Shown piece by piece: positions 31,242 through 41,982 of a stretch of 64,000 nucleotides of DNA; within the stretch, counting starts at the first letter, position 1; each line of letters begins with the position of its first letter. Below the pieces are notes generated by a model, which was given only the letters and a program-made list of their open reading frames with translations, searched no databases and was not told the DNA's origin. The DNA is taken from contig NC_092039.1 in the NCBI RefSeq assembly GCF_003086295.3, positions 69,707,649 through 69,771,648 of the forward strand, read 5' to 3'. Origin of the DNA: Arachis hypogaea (Eukaryota > Streptophyta > Magnoliopsida > Fabales > Fabaceae). Both the position numbers and the translations under genes were made by a program.

Positions 31242-32576
31242 TGATAAACCACTATTTCATGATAAATCTTGTACTTAAATTAAATGATTTATCAACTCTT
31301 CACTTACTTATTCATATGAATTTGCATGAATTTACAATTCCTTCCTTGAGATATGATATATGAGAAAACATGTTTCCTATGCATTAAAATAATCAAATTT
31401 AATTATCCTTTATTACCATTGGATGCCGTGATTTGTGTGTTGAGTACTTTCAGGTTTTAGAAGGCAGGAATGACTTAAAGGATGAAAAGGAAACATACAA
31501 AAATAGAAGAAAAGCACAAATTGGAGTCCTTGGAGGAACTGGCAGTGACGCGACCGAATGGACGACGTGAACGCGTGACTTACGAAACACATAACTGACG
31601 CAAGTGCATGGATGAGGCGACCACGTGGAAGAGCAACACTCCAGATGACCCGACCGCGTGACCCAGGCGGACGTGTGACGTGCGCGATCTGCAGAATTTG
31701 AAGAAATCGTTCTCAGCAACTTCTGGGCCCCTTTTGGCCCAGATCCAAGCCCAGATCCATTCATAGGATGAGGATGATAACTGACACTTTTCATAATTTA
31801 GATGTAGTTTTTAGAGAGAGAGGTTCTCTCCTCTCTCTTAGGATTTTATTAGGATTAGGAATATTTTCATCTTCTTCAATTACAGGTTCAATGTTCTTTT
31901 TATTTATCTTTTCAATCTAATTTATGAACTTGCCCATGTTAGAATTGACATCTTTATTTAAATATAATTTGAGGTATTTCAGACTCATGATTGCTTTCTC
32001 CTATTTATATAAATAATTTAGATCTTTCCCTTTTGGCTTTGGTTGATTAATTGGTAACTCTTGAGTTGTCAAACTCATCGTGATTGATAATTGTTATCTT
32101 TGCTGATTGATTTAGATTCCTATAACTCTAGTCTTTCCTCAGGAGTTGACTAGGACTTTAGGTATTAAATTAATTTGTCTACTTAACTGACCTTCATAGT
32201 TAGAGGTTGACTTAGTGGGAGCAAAAACAAAATTCTCATCACCATTGATAAGGATAACTAGGATATGACTTCCAGTTTTCATACCTTGCCAAGAGATTTC
32301 TTCATTATTAATTTATTAATTTCTGCAAACCATTTCTCTCATCCAAAACCTTTTCGAACCCAAACACTATTTTCCATAACCAATAATAAATCATACTTCC
32401 CTGTAATTCCTTGAGAAGACGACCCGAGGTTTGAATACTTCGGTTTATAAATTTTATTGGGTTTGTTACTTGTGATAACCAAAACGTTTGTAAGAAAGGA
32501 CTTTTGTTGGTTTAGAAACTATACTTGCAATGGGAATTTATTCTGAATTCTAGACCATGCAAAAGTTCTCTCTTCA
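31242..32576 (+). repeat. B2 3' LTR, TATA box deleted
   Basis: 1335 bp. Compared with the 5' LTR it lacks about 35 bp around 31757, including TATAAAT, apparently by deletion between short ATCC repeats. Promoter activity from this LTR is doubtful. Confidence 0.9.
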
Positions 32577-32581
32577 TCGGG
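32577..32581. repeat. Target site duplication TCGGG, right copy (B2)
   Basis: Directly follows the B2 3' LTR and matches 5461-5465. The B1 ORF2 homology is continuous when one copy is removed. Confidence 0.9.
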
Positions 32582-33035
32582 CTAAGAGGGGATGTCGCCA
32601 CCAGATCGGAGCTTGAGGTGCGCATAGCGTCGCCTCTCATAATGGCGCCTGTAGCGGCGATCCATCTGATCCATGTGGTCAAAGAGGCGGTGCACCAGAT
32701 GATAGATAAGCTCAAGAGCAGGTGGAGCTGCAGTGGATGGGGCTGCAGCAGGGGATGCTGAAGGAGCGGTTGAAGCGGAAGGGGCAGCTGAAGATGTGGG
32801 CACATCAGCAGAATCAGTGAGGAAAGTCGGCCGGTAACCCAAGGCGAGGAACTACCTGCTGTGAGGGATAATCTTTCGGCACTCTGCAGCAGGTGGCTTC
32901 TCATCATCGAGCAGCCAGGGTACGTCAGCTCGGCGGCCAAGCAGAGTAATCAGATAGGGGAAAGGAGGGTGCCCCGGACGTGGACCCCAGCCATGTAGTA
33001 CCAGATGAAGCGGGGTAGATAAAGGTCCTTACCCT
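32577..33035 (-). pseudogene. B1 ORF2, middle part
   Basis: The minus strand carries the 'GYRPTFLTD', Ala/Pro/Ser-rich linker and 'LVHRLFDHMDQMDRRYRRHY' region in one frame, matching 28900-29235 of B2. It continues across B2 to 5465. The upstream part is cut by D2 at 33036. The first five bases are the right TSD copy (TCGGG). Confidence 0.75.
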
Positions 33036-34499
33036 TGATAAACCCCATTTGTAGGGTTTATCTTGTATTGATTTTAAGGGATTTTATCACCTTTTACCCA
33101 CATTTATTCAATGAATTAGCATGATTTTGTGATTGTCTCCTTATTTGTGCTTAGATGTGAAAACATGCTTTTTAGGCCTTTAACTTGATGATTTTAATCT
33201 CCCTTTGATTCCACTAGATGCCTTGATGTGTTTGTTAGTGATTTCAGATTGAAAAGGCTAGGAATAGATCAAAGGAGTGAAGAGGAAAGCATGCAAAGTG
33301 GAGAAGATCATGAAAAGCCAAAGAGTTGAACTCGCCCATGGACGCGCGCGCTCACAAGGCGCTTACGCGCACCTTGCGAATCACCCCATGGATGCGTACG
33401 CGTGCTGTGCGCATACGCGTTGGTGCTGGTTTATGATTTTTTAATGAAAACATGGCCAACAAATTCAGAAGGGTTGTGGGGCCCAATCCCAACCAACTTT
33501 GGCGCCAAAGATGCTATTTAAAGCCAAGGATAGAAGAGAAAAGTGGGATTCACTCACTTAGATACATTCACACTCATTAGGATTAGTTTAGAGTTAGTTT
33601 TAGAGAGAGAAGCTCTCACTTCTCTCTATGATTAGGATTAGGATTAGGTTTAGTTCTTAGATCTAGATTTTCATTCATTCTTTCTTCTACTTCTACTTCT
33701 CAATTCCTTGTAGTTACATTCATTCTTCTTCCATTCTTTTGTTGTAATCTCTTTTATGTTGTTCTTGTGTTTTGTTGTAGATCTACTTTTGTTTCTCCTA
33801 CTCTCTTTCAATTCAATCAAGGTAATTCATAATAAGTGTGTTCTTTTAATTGTTGTTGTTAATTCTTTTCAATAATTGTTGTTTGATTCTATTCTTGTTA
33901 TTTGTACCTTCCAAGTGTTTGATGAAATGCTTGGTTGTGTTTTAGTGTAGGTTTCGTTCCTCTTGGCCTTGGTTGAGTAATTAGTGACTCTTGAGTTATC
34001 TAATTCCTTCGTTGATTGATAATTAGAAGTTGCTAATTGATTTGAATGCCTCTAAAGCTAGTTTTTCCTTTAGGAGTTGATTAGGACTTGAGGAATCAAA
34101 TTTATTCATCCGCTTGACTTTCCCCCATTGTTAGAGGTTAACTAAGTGGGAGCAATGGACAATTTGTTGTCACAATTGAGGAGGATAACTAGGATATGAC
34201 TTCTAATTCTCATATCTTGCCAAGAGCTTTGTTAGTTGTTAGTTTATTTTCCTTTCCATTTATAATTCTTGTCTAAAATCTCAAAAACCCCAAAATAACT
34301 CATAACCAATAACAAGACACTTTATTGTAATTACTAGGGAGAACGACCCGAGGTTCCAATACTTTGGTTTATAAATTTAGGGGTTTGTTTTAGTGACAAA
34401 CAACTTTTTGTATGAAAGGACTGTTGTTGGTTTAGAAACTATACTTTACAATGAGAATTCATTAGTGAATTTCTAAACCACACAAAAGTCTAATCATCA
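33036..34499 (+). repeat. D2 5' LTR
   Basis: 1464 bp, TGATAAACCCC to TCTAATCATCA. CG palindromes at about 33340-33420; a perfect TTTGGCGCCAAA at 33498-33509; TATTTAAA at 33515. It is a subfamily distinct from D1 and closer to H around the promoter. Confidence 0.88.
33498..33522 (+). promoter_or_regulatory. E2F-like palindrome next to the TATA box, D2
   Basis: TTTGGCGCCAAA (33498-33509) fits the E2F/DP consensus TTTSSCGC on both strands and lies six bases before TATTTAAA (33515-33522). H has the same pair (58894-58916). S-phase activity would follow if E2F binds, an inference. Confidence 0.5.
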
Positions 34500-34502
34500 A
34501 AA

Positions 34503-34520
34503 TGGCGCCGTTGCCGGGGA
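34503..34520 (+). other. D2 primer binding site
   Basis: TGGCGCCGTTGCCGGGGA, exact tRNA-Asp complement. Confidence 0.9.
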
Positions 34521-34658
34521 ATTGCAATGGTGTTATGTTATTGGTTATTGTATATATGTGAATAGTATGAATAGGTTTGCTTTTGTTAGCTCTTGCTAGT
34601 TTTATGATTTAATTTCCTGCTTCTTATTTGATTTTGTTTTTATTTTCCTCTTGCTATC

Positions 34659-35221
34659 ATGAATTCTCACCTTGGCTATGAGTTTGATTATAACTATGTT
34701 GTAGGTGATGAGAACTTCAATGAGAATGTGTATCAAGGATGGGACACTCAAAGGTGGGAGGAGCAATATGCATATGATCAATCCTCATGGCAACAACCTC
34801 CACCAATGCACTATGAAGAAGAGTCATTCTATGATGCATATCAATCCAATGGCTATGGTGAATCTCCTTGTGATTTTCAAGAACTACCACCATATGCCTA
34901 TGAGTCATATCCTCAACATGAACCTCAACCACACTCACAAGCCTATTTTCACCAAACACCTTCATATGACCCTAATCCATATCCATCCTACCAACAACCA
35001 CCTTTTGAGCCATATGAGCCACATATAGAACCGCCACCATTCCAACCTCAATACTTCCAAGAACCACCTTCAATAAATGAAAATTTTCAACCACATGATG
35101 AATTCTACCTTCCATCACAACCTCACATGGAAGAATATCCATTTCCATTGATCCAAGAGCCATATGATCCGTATCATGATATCCAAGCAAAACAAGAGTC
35201 AAGGGATCGTCTCAAGGAAGC
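34659..35221 (+). pseudogene. D2 ORF1, truncated
   Basis: Same Tyr/Pro/Gln-rich start as D1 ORF1 (MNSHLGYE... against MNSHFGYE...), open for 188 codons to DRLKEA, where A1 interrupts it. The frame runs on about 55 bases into the A1 LTR before a stop. Confidence 0.75.
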
Positions 35222-36897
35222 TGGTGGACGAAATTGTGATCATGAATGTTGTATTCTTTATTATTGTATGGAATAATTATAATGGCTCTTTGCTATGTGT
35301 GGACACAACTCCGTTCAACTAACCAGCAAGTGTACTGGGTCGTCCAAGTAATAAACCTTACGTGAGTAAGGGTCGATCCCACAGAGATTGTTGGTATGAA
35401 GCAAGCTATGGTCATCTTGTAAATCTCAGTCAGGCGGATTATAATTGATTATGGATTTTCGAATAATAATAAATAATAAGCAGGAAATAAAGATAAATAA
35501 CATAGGATAGAAATACTTATGTAAATTAATGGTGGGAATTTCAGATAAGCGTATGGAGATACTGTGCCCTTTATTTTTCTACTTTCCTACTTCTTCTTGC
35601 AATCCTTCTTACTCCTTTCCATGGCAAGCTGTATGTAGGGCATCACCATTGTCAATGGCTACATCCCATCCTCTCAGTGAAAAAGGTCCAAATGCTCTGT
35701 CACAGCACGGCTAATTATCTGTCGGTTCTCAATCAGGTTGGAGTAGAATCCCTTGATTTTTTTGCGTCTGTCACCAATGCCCAGCCTTCAGGAGTTTGAA
35801 GCTCGTCACAGTCATTCAATTCCGGAATCCTACTCGGAATACCATAGACAAGGTTAGACCTTCCGGATTTCCATGAATGCCGCCATCAATTCTAGCTTAT
35901 ACCATGAAGATTCTATTTAAGGAATCTAAGAGATACGCGCCCGGCCTAAGGTAGAACGGAAGTGGTTGTCAATCACGCGCGTTCATAGGTGAGAATGATG
36001 ATGAGTGTCACGGATCATCACATTCATCAAGTTGAAGTGCAACGAATATCTTAGAATAGGAATAACGAGAATTGAATAGGAAATAGTAGTAATTACATTA
36101 AAACTTGAGGTACAGCAGAGCTCCACACCCTTAATCTATGGTGTGTAGAAACTCCACCGTTGAAAATACATAAGTGAAAGGTCCAGGCATGGCCGAATGG
36201 CCAGCCCCTAAAACGTGATCAATAGTCTCCTAAGATGAAGAATAAAACAAAACTGAGACCAAAGATGTCTAATACAATAGTAAATTATCCTATTTATACT
36301 AGACTAGCTACTAGGGTTTACATGAGTAAGTAATTGATGCATAAATCCACTTCCGGGGCCCACTTGGTGTGTGTTTGGGCTGAGCTTGATCTATCCACAA
36401 GCTGAGGCTTCTTTTGGAGTTGAACGCCAAGTTGTAACGTGTTTTGGGCGTTCAACTCCGGGTTGTGACGTGTTTCTGGCGTTTTACTCCAGACAGCAAC
36501 ATGGAACTGGCATTGAGCGCCAGTTTACGTCGTCAATTCCCGAATAAAGTATGAACTATTATATATTTCTGGAAAGTTCTAGATGTCTAATTTCCAACGC
36601 CATTGAGAGCGCGCCATTTGGAGTTCTGTAGCTCCAGAAAATCCATTTCGAGTGCGGGGAGGTCAGATTCCAACAGCATCAGCAGTCCTTTGTCAGCATC
36701 CTATCAGAATTTTGCTCAAGTCCCTCAATTTCAGCCAGAAATTACCTGAAATCACAGAAAAACACACAAACTCATAGTAAAGTCCTGAAATGTGAATTTA
36801 ATATAAAAACTAATGAAAACATCCCTAAAAGTAGCTTGAACTTACTAAAAACTACCTGAAAATAATGCCAAAAAGCGTATAAATTATCCGCTCATCA
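35222..36897 (-). repeat. A1 3' LTR
   Basis: 1676 bp. On the minus strand it starts TGATGAGCGG at 36897 and ends CGTCCACCA at 35222. Palindromic GGCGTTxAACGCC motifs lie at 36415-36525 and the TATA box TATAAATA at 36291-36298. The flank 35217-35221 (GAAGC) has no partner. Confidence 0.9.
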
Positions 36898-36935
36898 CAA
36901 CACCAAACTTAAATTGTTGCTTGTCCCCAAGCAAC
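36898..36935 (-). promoter_or_regulatory. A1 pre-PPT hairpin and polypurine tract
   Basis: On the minus strand GTTGCTTG, loop GGGA, CAAGCAAC (36916-36935), then AATTTAAGTTTGGTGTTG at the LTR. Confidence 0.78.
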
Positions 36936-37983
36936 TGAAAATCAAATAGGATAAAAAGAAGAGAATATACTATAAATCTCAGAATATCAATGAATATTAA
37001 TTATAATTAGATGAGCGGGACTTGTAGCTTTTTGCTTCTGAACAGTTTTGGCATCTCACTTTTTCCTTTGAAGTTTAGAATGATTGGCTTCTCTAGGAAC
37101 TTAGAATTTCGGATAGTGTTATTGACTTTCCTAGTTAAGTATGTTGATTCTTGAACACAGCTACTTATGAGTTTTGGCCGTGGCCCTAAGCACTTTGTTT
37201 TCCAGTATTACCACTGGATACATAAAAGCCACAGACACATGACTGGGTGAACCTTTTCAGATTGTGACTCAGCTTTGCTAGAGTCCCCAGTTAGAGGTAT
37301 CCAGAGCTCTTAAGCACACTCTTTTTGTTTTGGATCACGACTTTAACCACTCAGTCTCAAGCTTTTCACTTGGACCTTCATGACACAAGCACATGGTTAG
37401 GGACAGCTTAATTTAGCCGCTTAGGCCTGGATTTTATTTTCTTGGGCCCTCCTATCCATTGATGCTCAAAGCCTTGGATCCTTGTTACCCTTGCCTTTTG
37501 GTTTTAAGGGCTATTGGCTTTTTCTGCTTGCTTTTTTTCGCCATTTTCTTCTTTTTTTTCGCAAGCTTCTTCTTTTTCACTGCTTTTTCTTGCTTCAAGA
37601 ATCAATTTCATGATTTTTCAGATTATCAATAACATTTCTCTTTGTTCATCATTCTTTCAAGAGCCAACAGTTTTAACATTCATAAACAACAAGATAAAAA
37701 ATATGCACTGTTTAAGCATTCATTCAGAAAACAAAAAGTATTGTCACCACATCAATATAATTAAATTAAATTCAAGGATAAATTCGAAACTCATGTACTT
37801 CTTGTTCTTTTGAATTAAAACATTTTTCATTTAAGAGTGGTGAAGGATTAATGGAATTATTCATAACTTTAAGACATAGTTACTAACTACTAATGATCAT
37901 GAAGTAGAGACACAAAACATAGATGAACATATAATATAAAAACCGAAAAGCAGAAGGAAATAAGAACATGGAATGAATCCACC
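36936..37983 (-). other. A1 3' untranslated region
   Basis: Reverse complement of 41983-43036, with the same A-rich tract (37540-37610). No gene. Confidence 0.75.
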
Positions 37984-38285
37984 TTAGTGGCTTCTTCTTC
38001 TTGAAGGACCAACAATGTCCTTAAGCTCTTCTATGTCCCTTCCTTGCCTTTGTTGCTCCTCCCTCATTGCTCTTTGATCTTCTCTTATTTCATGGAGAAT
38101 GATGGAGTGCTCATGATGTTCCACCCTTAATTGTTCCATATTGTAGCTCAAATCTTCTAAGGAAGTGGTGAGTTGTTCCTAATAGTTGTTGGGAGGAAAG
38201 TGCATCCCTTGAGGCATCTCAGGGATTTCTTGATGATGAGCTTCCTCATGCATCTCTTGAAATCCGTGGAGGGTCTCTCTTGCAG
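37984..38285 (-). pseudogene. A1 ORF2, C-terminal fragment
   Basis: The minus-strand frame ends VGPSRRRSH and matches the coiled-coil-like tail of A2 ORF2 (QLRVEHHEHSIILHEIREDQ). Cut at the junction near 38285. Confidence 0.65.
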
Positions 38286-39863
38286 GTGGATCCATTCACC
38301 TAAAGAAAACACCTAAAGAAAACACCTGTAGAAGCTCAAGAACTTATTGACATGGTTGCAAATAACCAATTCATGTACACTTCCAACAGGAATTCTGTGA
38401 ATAATGGGATGCCTCAGAGGAAGGGAGTTCTTGAAATTGATGCTCTGAATGCCATATTGGCTTAGAACAAAGTGTTGACTCAGCAAGTCAACATGATCTC
38501 TCAAAGTCTGAATGGATGGCAAAATGCATCCAACAGTACTAAAGACGCAGCTTCTGAAGAAGCTTATGATCCTGAAAACCCTGCAATGGCAGAGGTTAAT
38601 TACATGGGTGAACCTTATGGAAACACCTATAACTCATCATGGAGAAATCATCCAAATTTCTCATGGAAGGATCAACAAAAGCCTCAACAAGGCTTTAATA
38701 ATGGTGGAAGAAATAGGCTCAGTAATAACAAGCCTTTTCCATCATCTTCTCAGCAACAGACAGAGGATTCTGAACAGAGCCCCTCTAATTTGCCAAATTT
38801 AGTCTCTGATCTGTCAAAGGCCACTTTAAGTTTCATGAGTGAAACAAGGTCCTCCATTAGGAATCTGGAGGCACAAGTGGGCCAGCTGCGTAAGAAAATC
38901 ATTGAAACTCCTCCCAGTATTCTCCCAAGCAATACAGAAGAGAATCCAAAAAGAGAGTGCGAGGCCATTGATGTAATCAATATGGCCGAATGCACAAGGG
39001 AGGAGAAGGACGAAAATCCTAGTGAGGAAGACCTCCTGGGACGTCTCTCAAACAAGAAAGAGTTCCCCATTGAGGATCTAAACGAGTCTGAGGCTCATAT
39101 AGAGACCATAAAGATTCCACTAAATCTCCTTCTACCATTCATGAGCTCTGAAGACTATTCCTCCTTAGAAGAGGATGAAGATGTAACTGGAGAGCAAGTT
39201 GCTCAATATCTAGGAGCTATCATGAAGCTGAATGCCAAGTTATTTGGTAATGAGACTTGGGAAGGTGAATCCCCCTTGCTCATTAGTGAACTAGATACAT
39301 GGAATCAGAAAACTTTACCTCAAAAGAGACAAGACCCTGGTAAATTCTTAATACCCTGTACTATAGGCACCATGACCTTTAACAAGGCTCTGTGTGACCT
39401 GCGGTCAGGCATAAATCTTATGCCACTCTCTATAATGGAAAAAGTAGGGATCATTGAGGTACAGCCTGCCTTATTCTCATTACAATTGGCAGACAAGTCA
39501 GTAAGACAACCTTATGGATTAGTAGAGGACGTGTTAGTAAAGGTTGAAGGCCTTTACATCCCTGCTGATTTCATAGTCTTAGACACTAAGAAGGAAGAAG
39601 ATGAATGCATCATCCTTGGAAGACCCTTCCTAGCCACAGCAGAAGCTGTGATTGATGTTAACAGAGGAGAATTAGTCCTTCAATTAAATGGGGACTACCT
39701 TGTGTTTAAAGTTCAAGGACCTTCCTCTGCAACCATGGAGAGGAAGCATGAAAAGTTTCTCTCAGTACAGAGTCAAGAAGAGCCCCCACAGTCAAACTCT
39801 ATGTTTGGTGTTGGGAGGCCACAACCAAACTCTAAGTTTGGTGTTGGGATTATACAACATTGA
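38286..39863 (+). pseudogene. A2 gag-protease, broken
   Basis: Begins within Gag (AQELIDMVANNQFMY), so the capsid part is missing. A 13-bp tandem repeat at about 38300-38326 shifts the frame, and TAG 38463-38465 interrupts it. From 38472 the frame is open: linker, coiled coil (SIRNLEAQVGQLRKKI), protease ending IILGRPFLATAEAVIDV. The protease active site reads DLRSG (39396-39410) where E and G have DLGAS, so it is likely inactive. The C-terminus stops after two AAGTTTGGTG-like motifs without any RT. Confidence 0.8.
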
Positions 39864-39927
39864 CCTGATCACCTTTGTGGCTCCATGAGAGGCCACTGTC
39901 AAGCTTGTGACATTAAAAGAGCGCTTG

Positions 39928-39943
39928 TTGGGAGGCAACCCAA
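39928..39943 (+). ncRNA. Post-gag hairpin of A2
   Basis: TTGGG, loop AGGCAA, CCCAA, extended by a G-T pair; 64 bases after the protease stop. Same position and loop as in E, F and G. Confidence 0.6.
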
Positions 39944-40092
39944 TTTTTATTTATCTAATTTTGATTTTATTTTATTATTATTTTGTGTTTTATTAGGTTC
40001 ATGATCATGTGGAGTCACGAAAAAAAATTATTAAAATTAAAAACAGAATCAAAAACAGCAGAAGAAAAATCACACCCTAGAGGAAGAACTTA

Positions 40093-40336
40093 CTGGCGTT
40101 TAAACGCCAGTAAGGTGCATCTGGCTGGCGTTCAACGCCAGAACAGAGCATGTTTCTGGCGCTGAACGCCAGAAACAAGCAACATCATGGCGTTTGAACG
40201 CCAGGAATGTGCCTTGAGGAAAGCTGGCGCTGAACGCCAGTAACAAGCATGGAACTGGCGTTCAACGCCAGAAACATGCTGCACATGGGCGTTGAACGCC
40301 CAGAGTGTGCATCACTTCGGCGTTTAAACGCCAGAA
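40093..40336 (+). repeat. Eight CTGGCGTT-AACGCCAG palindromes before A2 ORF2
   Basis: Eight short palindromes, starting with a perfect 18-bp one (40093-40110, centre GTTTAAAC). The same family-specific motif fills the U3 of family A LTRs. A TATA box and CT-rich leader follow, then ORF2. Confidence 0.75.
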
Positions 40337-40633
40337 TGGTGTGCAAAGGCATTTTACATGCCTAATTGGTGCAGGGATGTAAATCCTTGACACCTCAGGA
40401 TCCGTAGACCCCACAGGATCTCCACCTAACATATTCTCCCCTCTTCTCACTATTCATTCTCTCCTCCCCATAAATACACTTCCCAACAACTTCAATCTCT
40501 CTTCCCAATTACCCCCTTCACCACTCACATCCATCCATTCTTCCCCATAAACCCCACCTACCAAAAAAAAATTCAAAAATCTTTCCCACCCAAACCCACC
40601 CTATATGACCGAAACTACACCCACTCCCCTCCC

Positions 40634-40641
40634 TATATATA
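40634..40641 (+). promoter_or_regulatory. Candidate internal promoter for A2 ORF2
   Basis: TATATATA about 200 bp before the ORF2 ATG, in a C-rich context, downstream of the palindrome array. The layout copies the LTR promoter. Confidence 0.45.
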
Positions 40642-40761
40642 CCCTTCCATTCTACTTCATTTTCACACAACACAAACCCCCTCTTCTACCCCTTGACCGA
40701 AACACCTTCCCTCACTCTCCTCCATATTTTCTTCTTCTTCTTCTTCTTTTTCTTTCTTCTC

Positions 40762-40796
40762 TTGCTTGAGGGCGAGCAATATTTTAAGTTTGGTGT
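40762..40796 (+). promoter_or_regulatory. A2 internal PPT-like motif with hairpin
   Basis: TTGCTTG (40762-40768), loop AGGG, CGAGCAA (40773-40779, one G-T pair), then TTTTAAGTTTGGTGT, just before ORF2. It mirrors the terminal module at 43037-43074. Confidence 0.65.
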
Positions 40797-40834
40797 GGTC
40801 AAAGCATAATCTTTTCGTTCTTCCATTGCTATCA

Positions 40835-41982
40835 ATGGCACCTAAGGCCGGAGAATCCTCTAGAAAAGGAAAAGGGAAGACAAAAGCTTCCACCTCCGAG
40901 TCATGGGAGATGGAAAGATTCATCTCCAAAAGCCATCAAGACCACTTCTATGATGTTGTGGCAAAGAAGAAAGTGATCACTGAGCTCCCTTTCAAACTCA
41001 AGAAAAATGAGTATCCGGAGATCCGACATGAAATCCAAAATAGAAGTTGGGAAGTCCTAACCAACCCCATGCAACAAGTCGGAATCTTAATGGTTCAAGA
41101 GTTCTATGCCAATGCATGGATCACTAGGAACCATGATCAATGTGTGAATTCGAGCCCAAAGAATTATCTCACAATGGTTCGGGGGAAATACTTAGATTTT
41201 AGTCCGGAAAATGTGAGGTTGGCATTCCACTTGCCCAAGATGCAAGGAGATGAACGCCCCTACACTTGAAGGGTCAACTTTAATCAAAGGTTGGACCAAG
41301 TTCTTATGGACATATGTGTGGAAGGAGCTCAATGGAAAAGAGATCCAAAGGCAAGCCAGTTCAACTGAGAAGACTGGACCTCAAGCCTATAGCTAGAGGA
41401 TGGTTGGAATTCATTCAACGCTCCATCATTCCCACTAGCAACCGATCTGAAGTTACTGTGGATCGGGCCATCAAGGTTCATAGCATCATGATTGGAGAGG
41501 AAGTAGAAGTTCATGAAGTCATCTCCCATGAAATCTACAAAATAGCCGATAAGTCCTCCACCATGTCAAGGGTAGCCTTTCCTCATCTTATTTGCCATCT
41601 ACGTTACTCAACTGGAGTTATCATAGAAGGATACATCCTCATTGAAGAGGATAAGCCCATCACCAAGAAGAGGATGGAGCAAGCAAGAGAGACCCTCCAC
41701 GTATTTCAAGAGATGCATGAGGAAGCTCATCATCAAGAAATCCCTGAGATGCCTCAAGGGATGCACTTTCCTCCAAACAACTATTGGGAACAACTCAACA
41801 CTTCCTTAGAAGATTTGAGCTACAATGTGGAACAATTAAGGGTGGAACATCATGAGCACTCCATCATTCTCCATGAAATAAGAGAAGATCAAAGAGCAAT
41901 GAAGGAGGAGCAACAAAGGCAAGGAAGGGACATAGAAGAGCTTAAGGACATTGTTGGTCCTTCAAGAAGAAGACGCCACTAA
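40835..41982 (+). pseudogene. A2 ORF2, 'putative plant transposon protein'-like, broken
   Basis: Starts MAPKAGESSRKGKGK, a basic N-terminus like B2 and H ORF2. It contains MVQEFYANAW and LKPIARGWLEFIQRSIIP, IKVHSIMIG, VAFPHLICHLRYS, then a coiled-coil-like C-terminus and an RRRRH end. TGA 41267-41269 interrupts it and the frame shifts at about 41355-41385. Presence of this gene in both the A and the B/D/H superfamilies, always next to a PPT-like module, suggests module exchange. Function unknown. Confidence 0.7.

Larger units (their letters stand above)
5466..32576 (+). mobile_element. B2, complete family B non-autonomous LTR element carrying nested D1 and E
   Basis: Two direct LTRs (5466-6834 and 31242-32576), tRNA-Asp PBS, PPT and a 5-bp TSD bound the element. 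About 9.8 kb is its own sequence; 17.3 kb is the D1/E insertion at 9643-26925. Coding content is a broken ORF1 and a frameshifted ORF2. No gag, protease, RT or integrase motif is visible, so mobility must have depended on proteins from another element. It landed in ORF2 of another copy of its own family. Confidence 0.92.
33036..35221 (+). mobile_element. D2, 5' part of a family D element
   Basis: 5' LTR, PBS and the first 188 codons of ORF1, then cut by A1. Its 3' end is not in the window because the sequence changes stack at about 38286. Confidence 0.85.
35222..38285 (-). mobile_element. A1, 3' end of a minus-strand family A element
   Basis: LTR, PPT, 3' UTR and the end of ORF2, all on the minus strand and near-identical to 41690-52383 of A2. 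Homology stops at about 38285, where plus-strand gag sequence begins. The LTR's outer end interrupts D2. Confidence 0.88.

Noticed and set aside
40093..40336. CRISPR-like array of palindromic repeats
   Set aside because: Units are short palindromes at irregular spacing without unique spacers, inside a plant retrotransposon.
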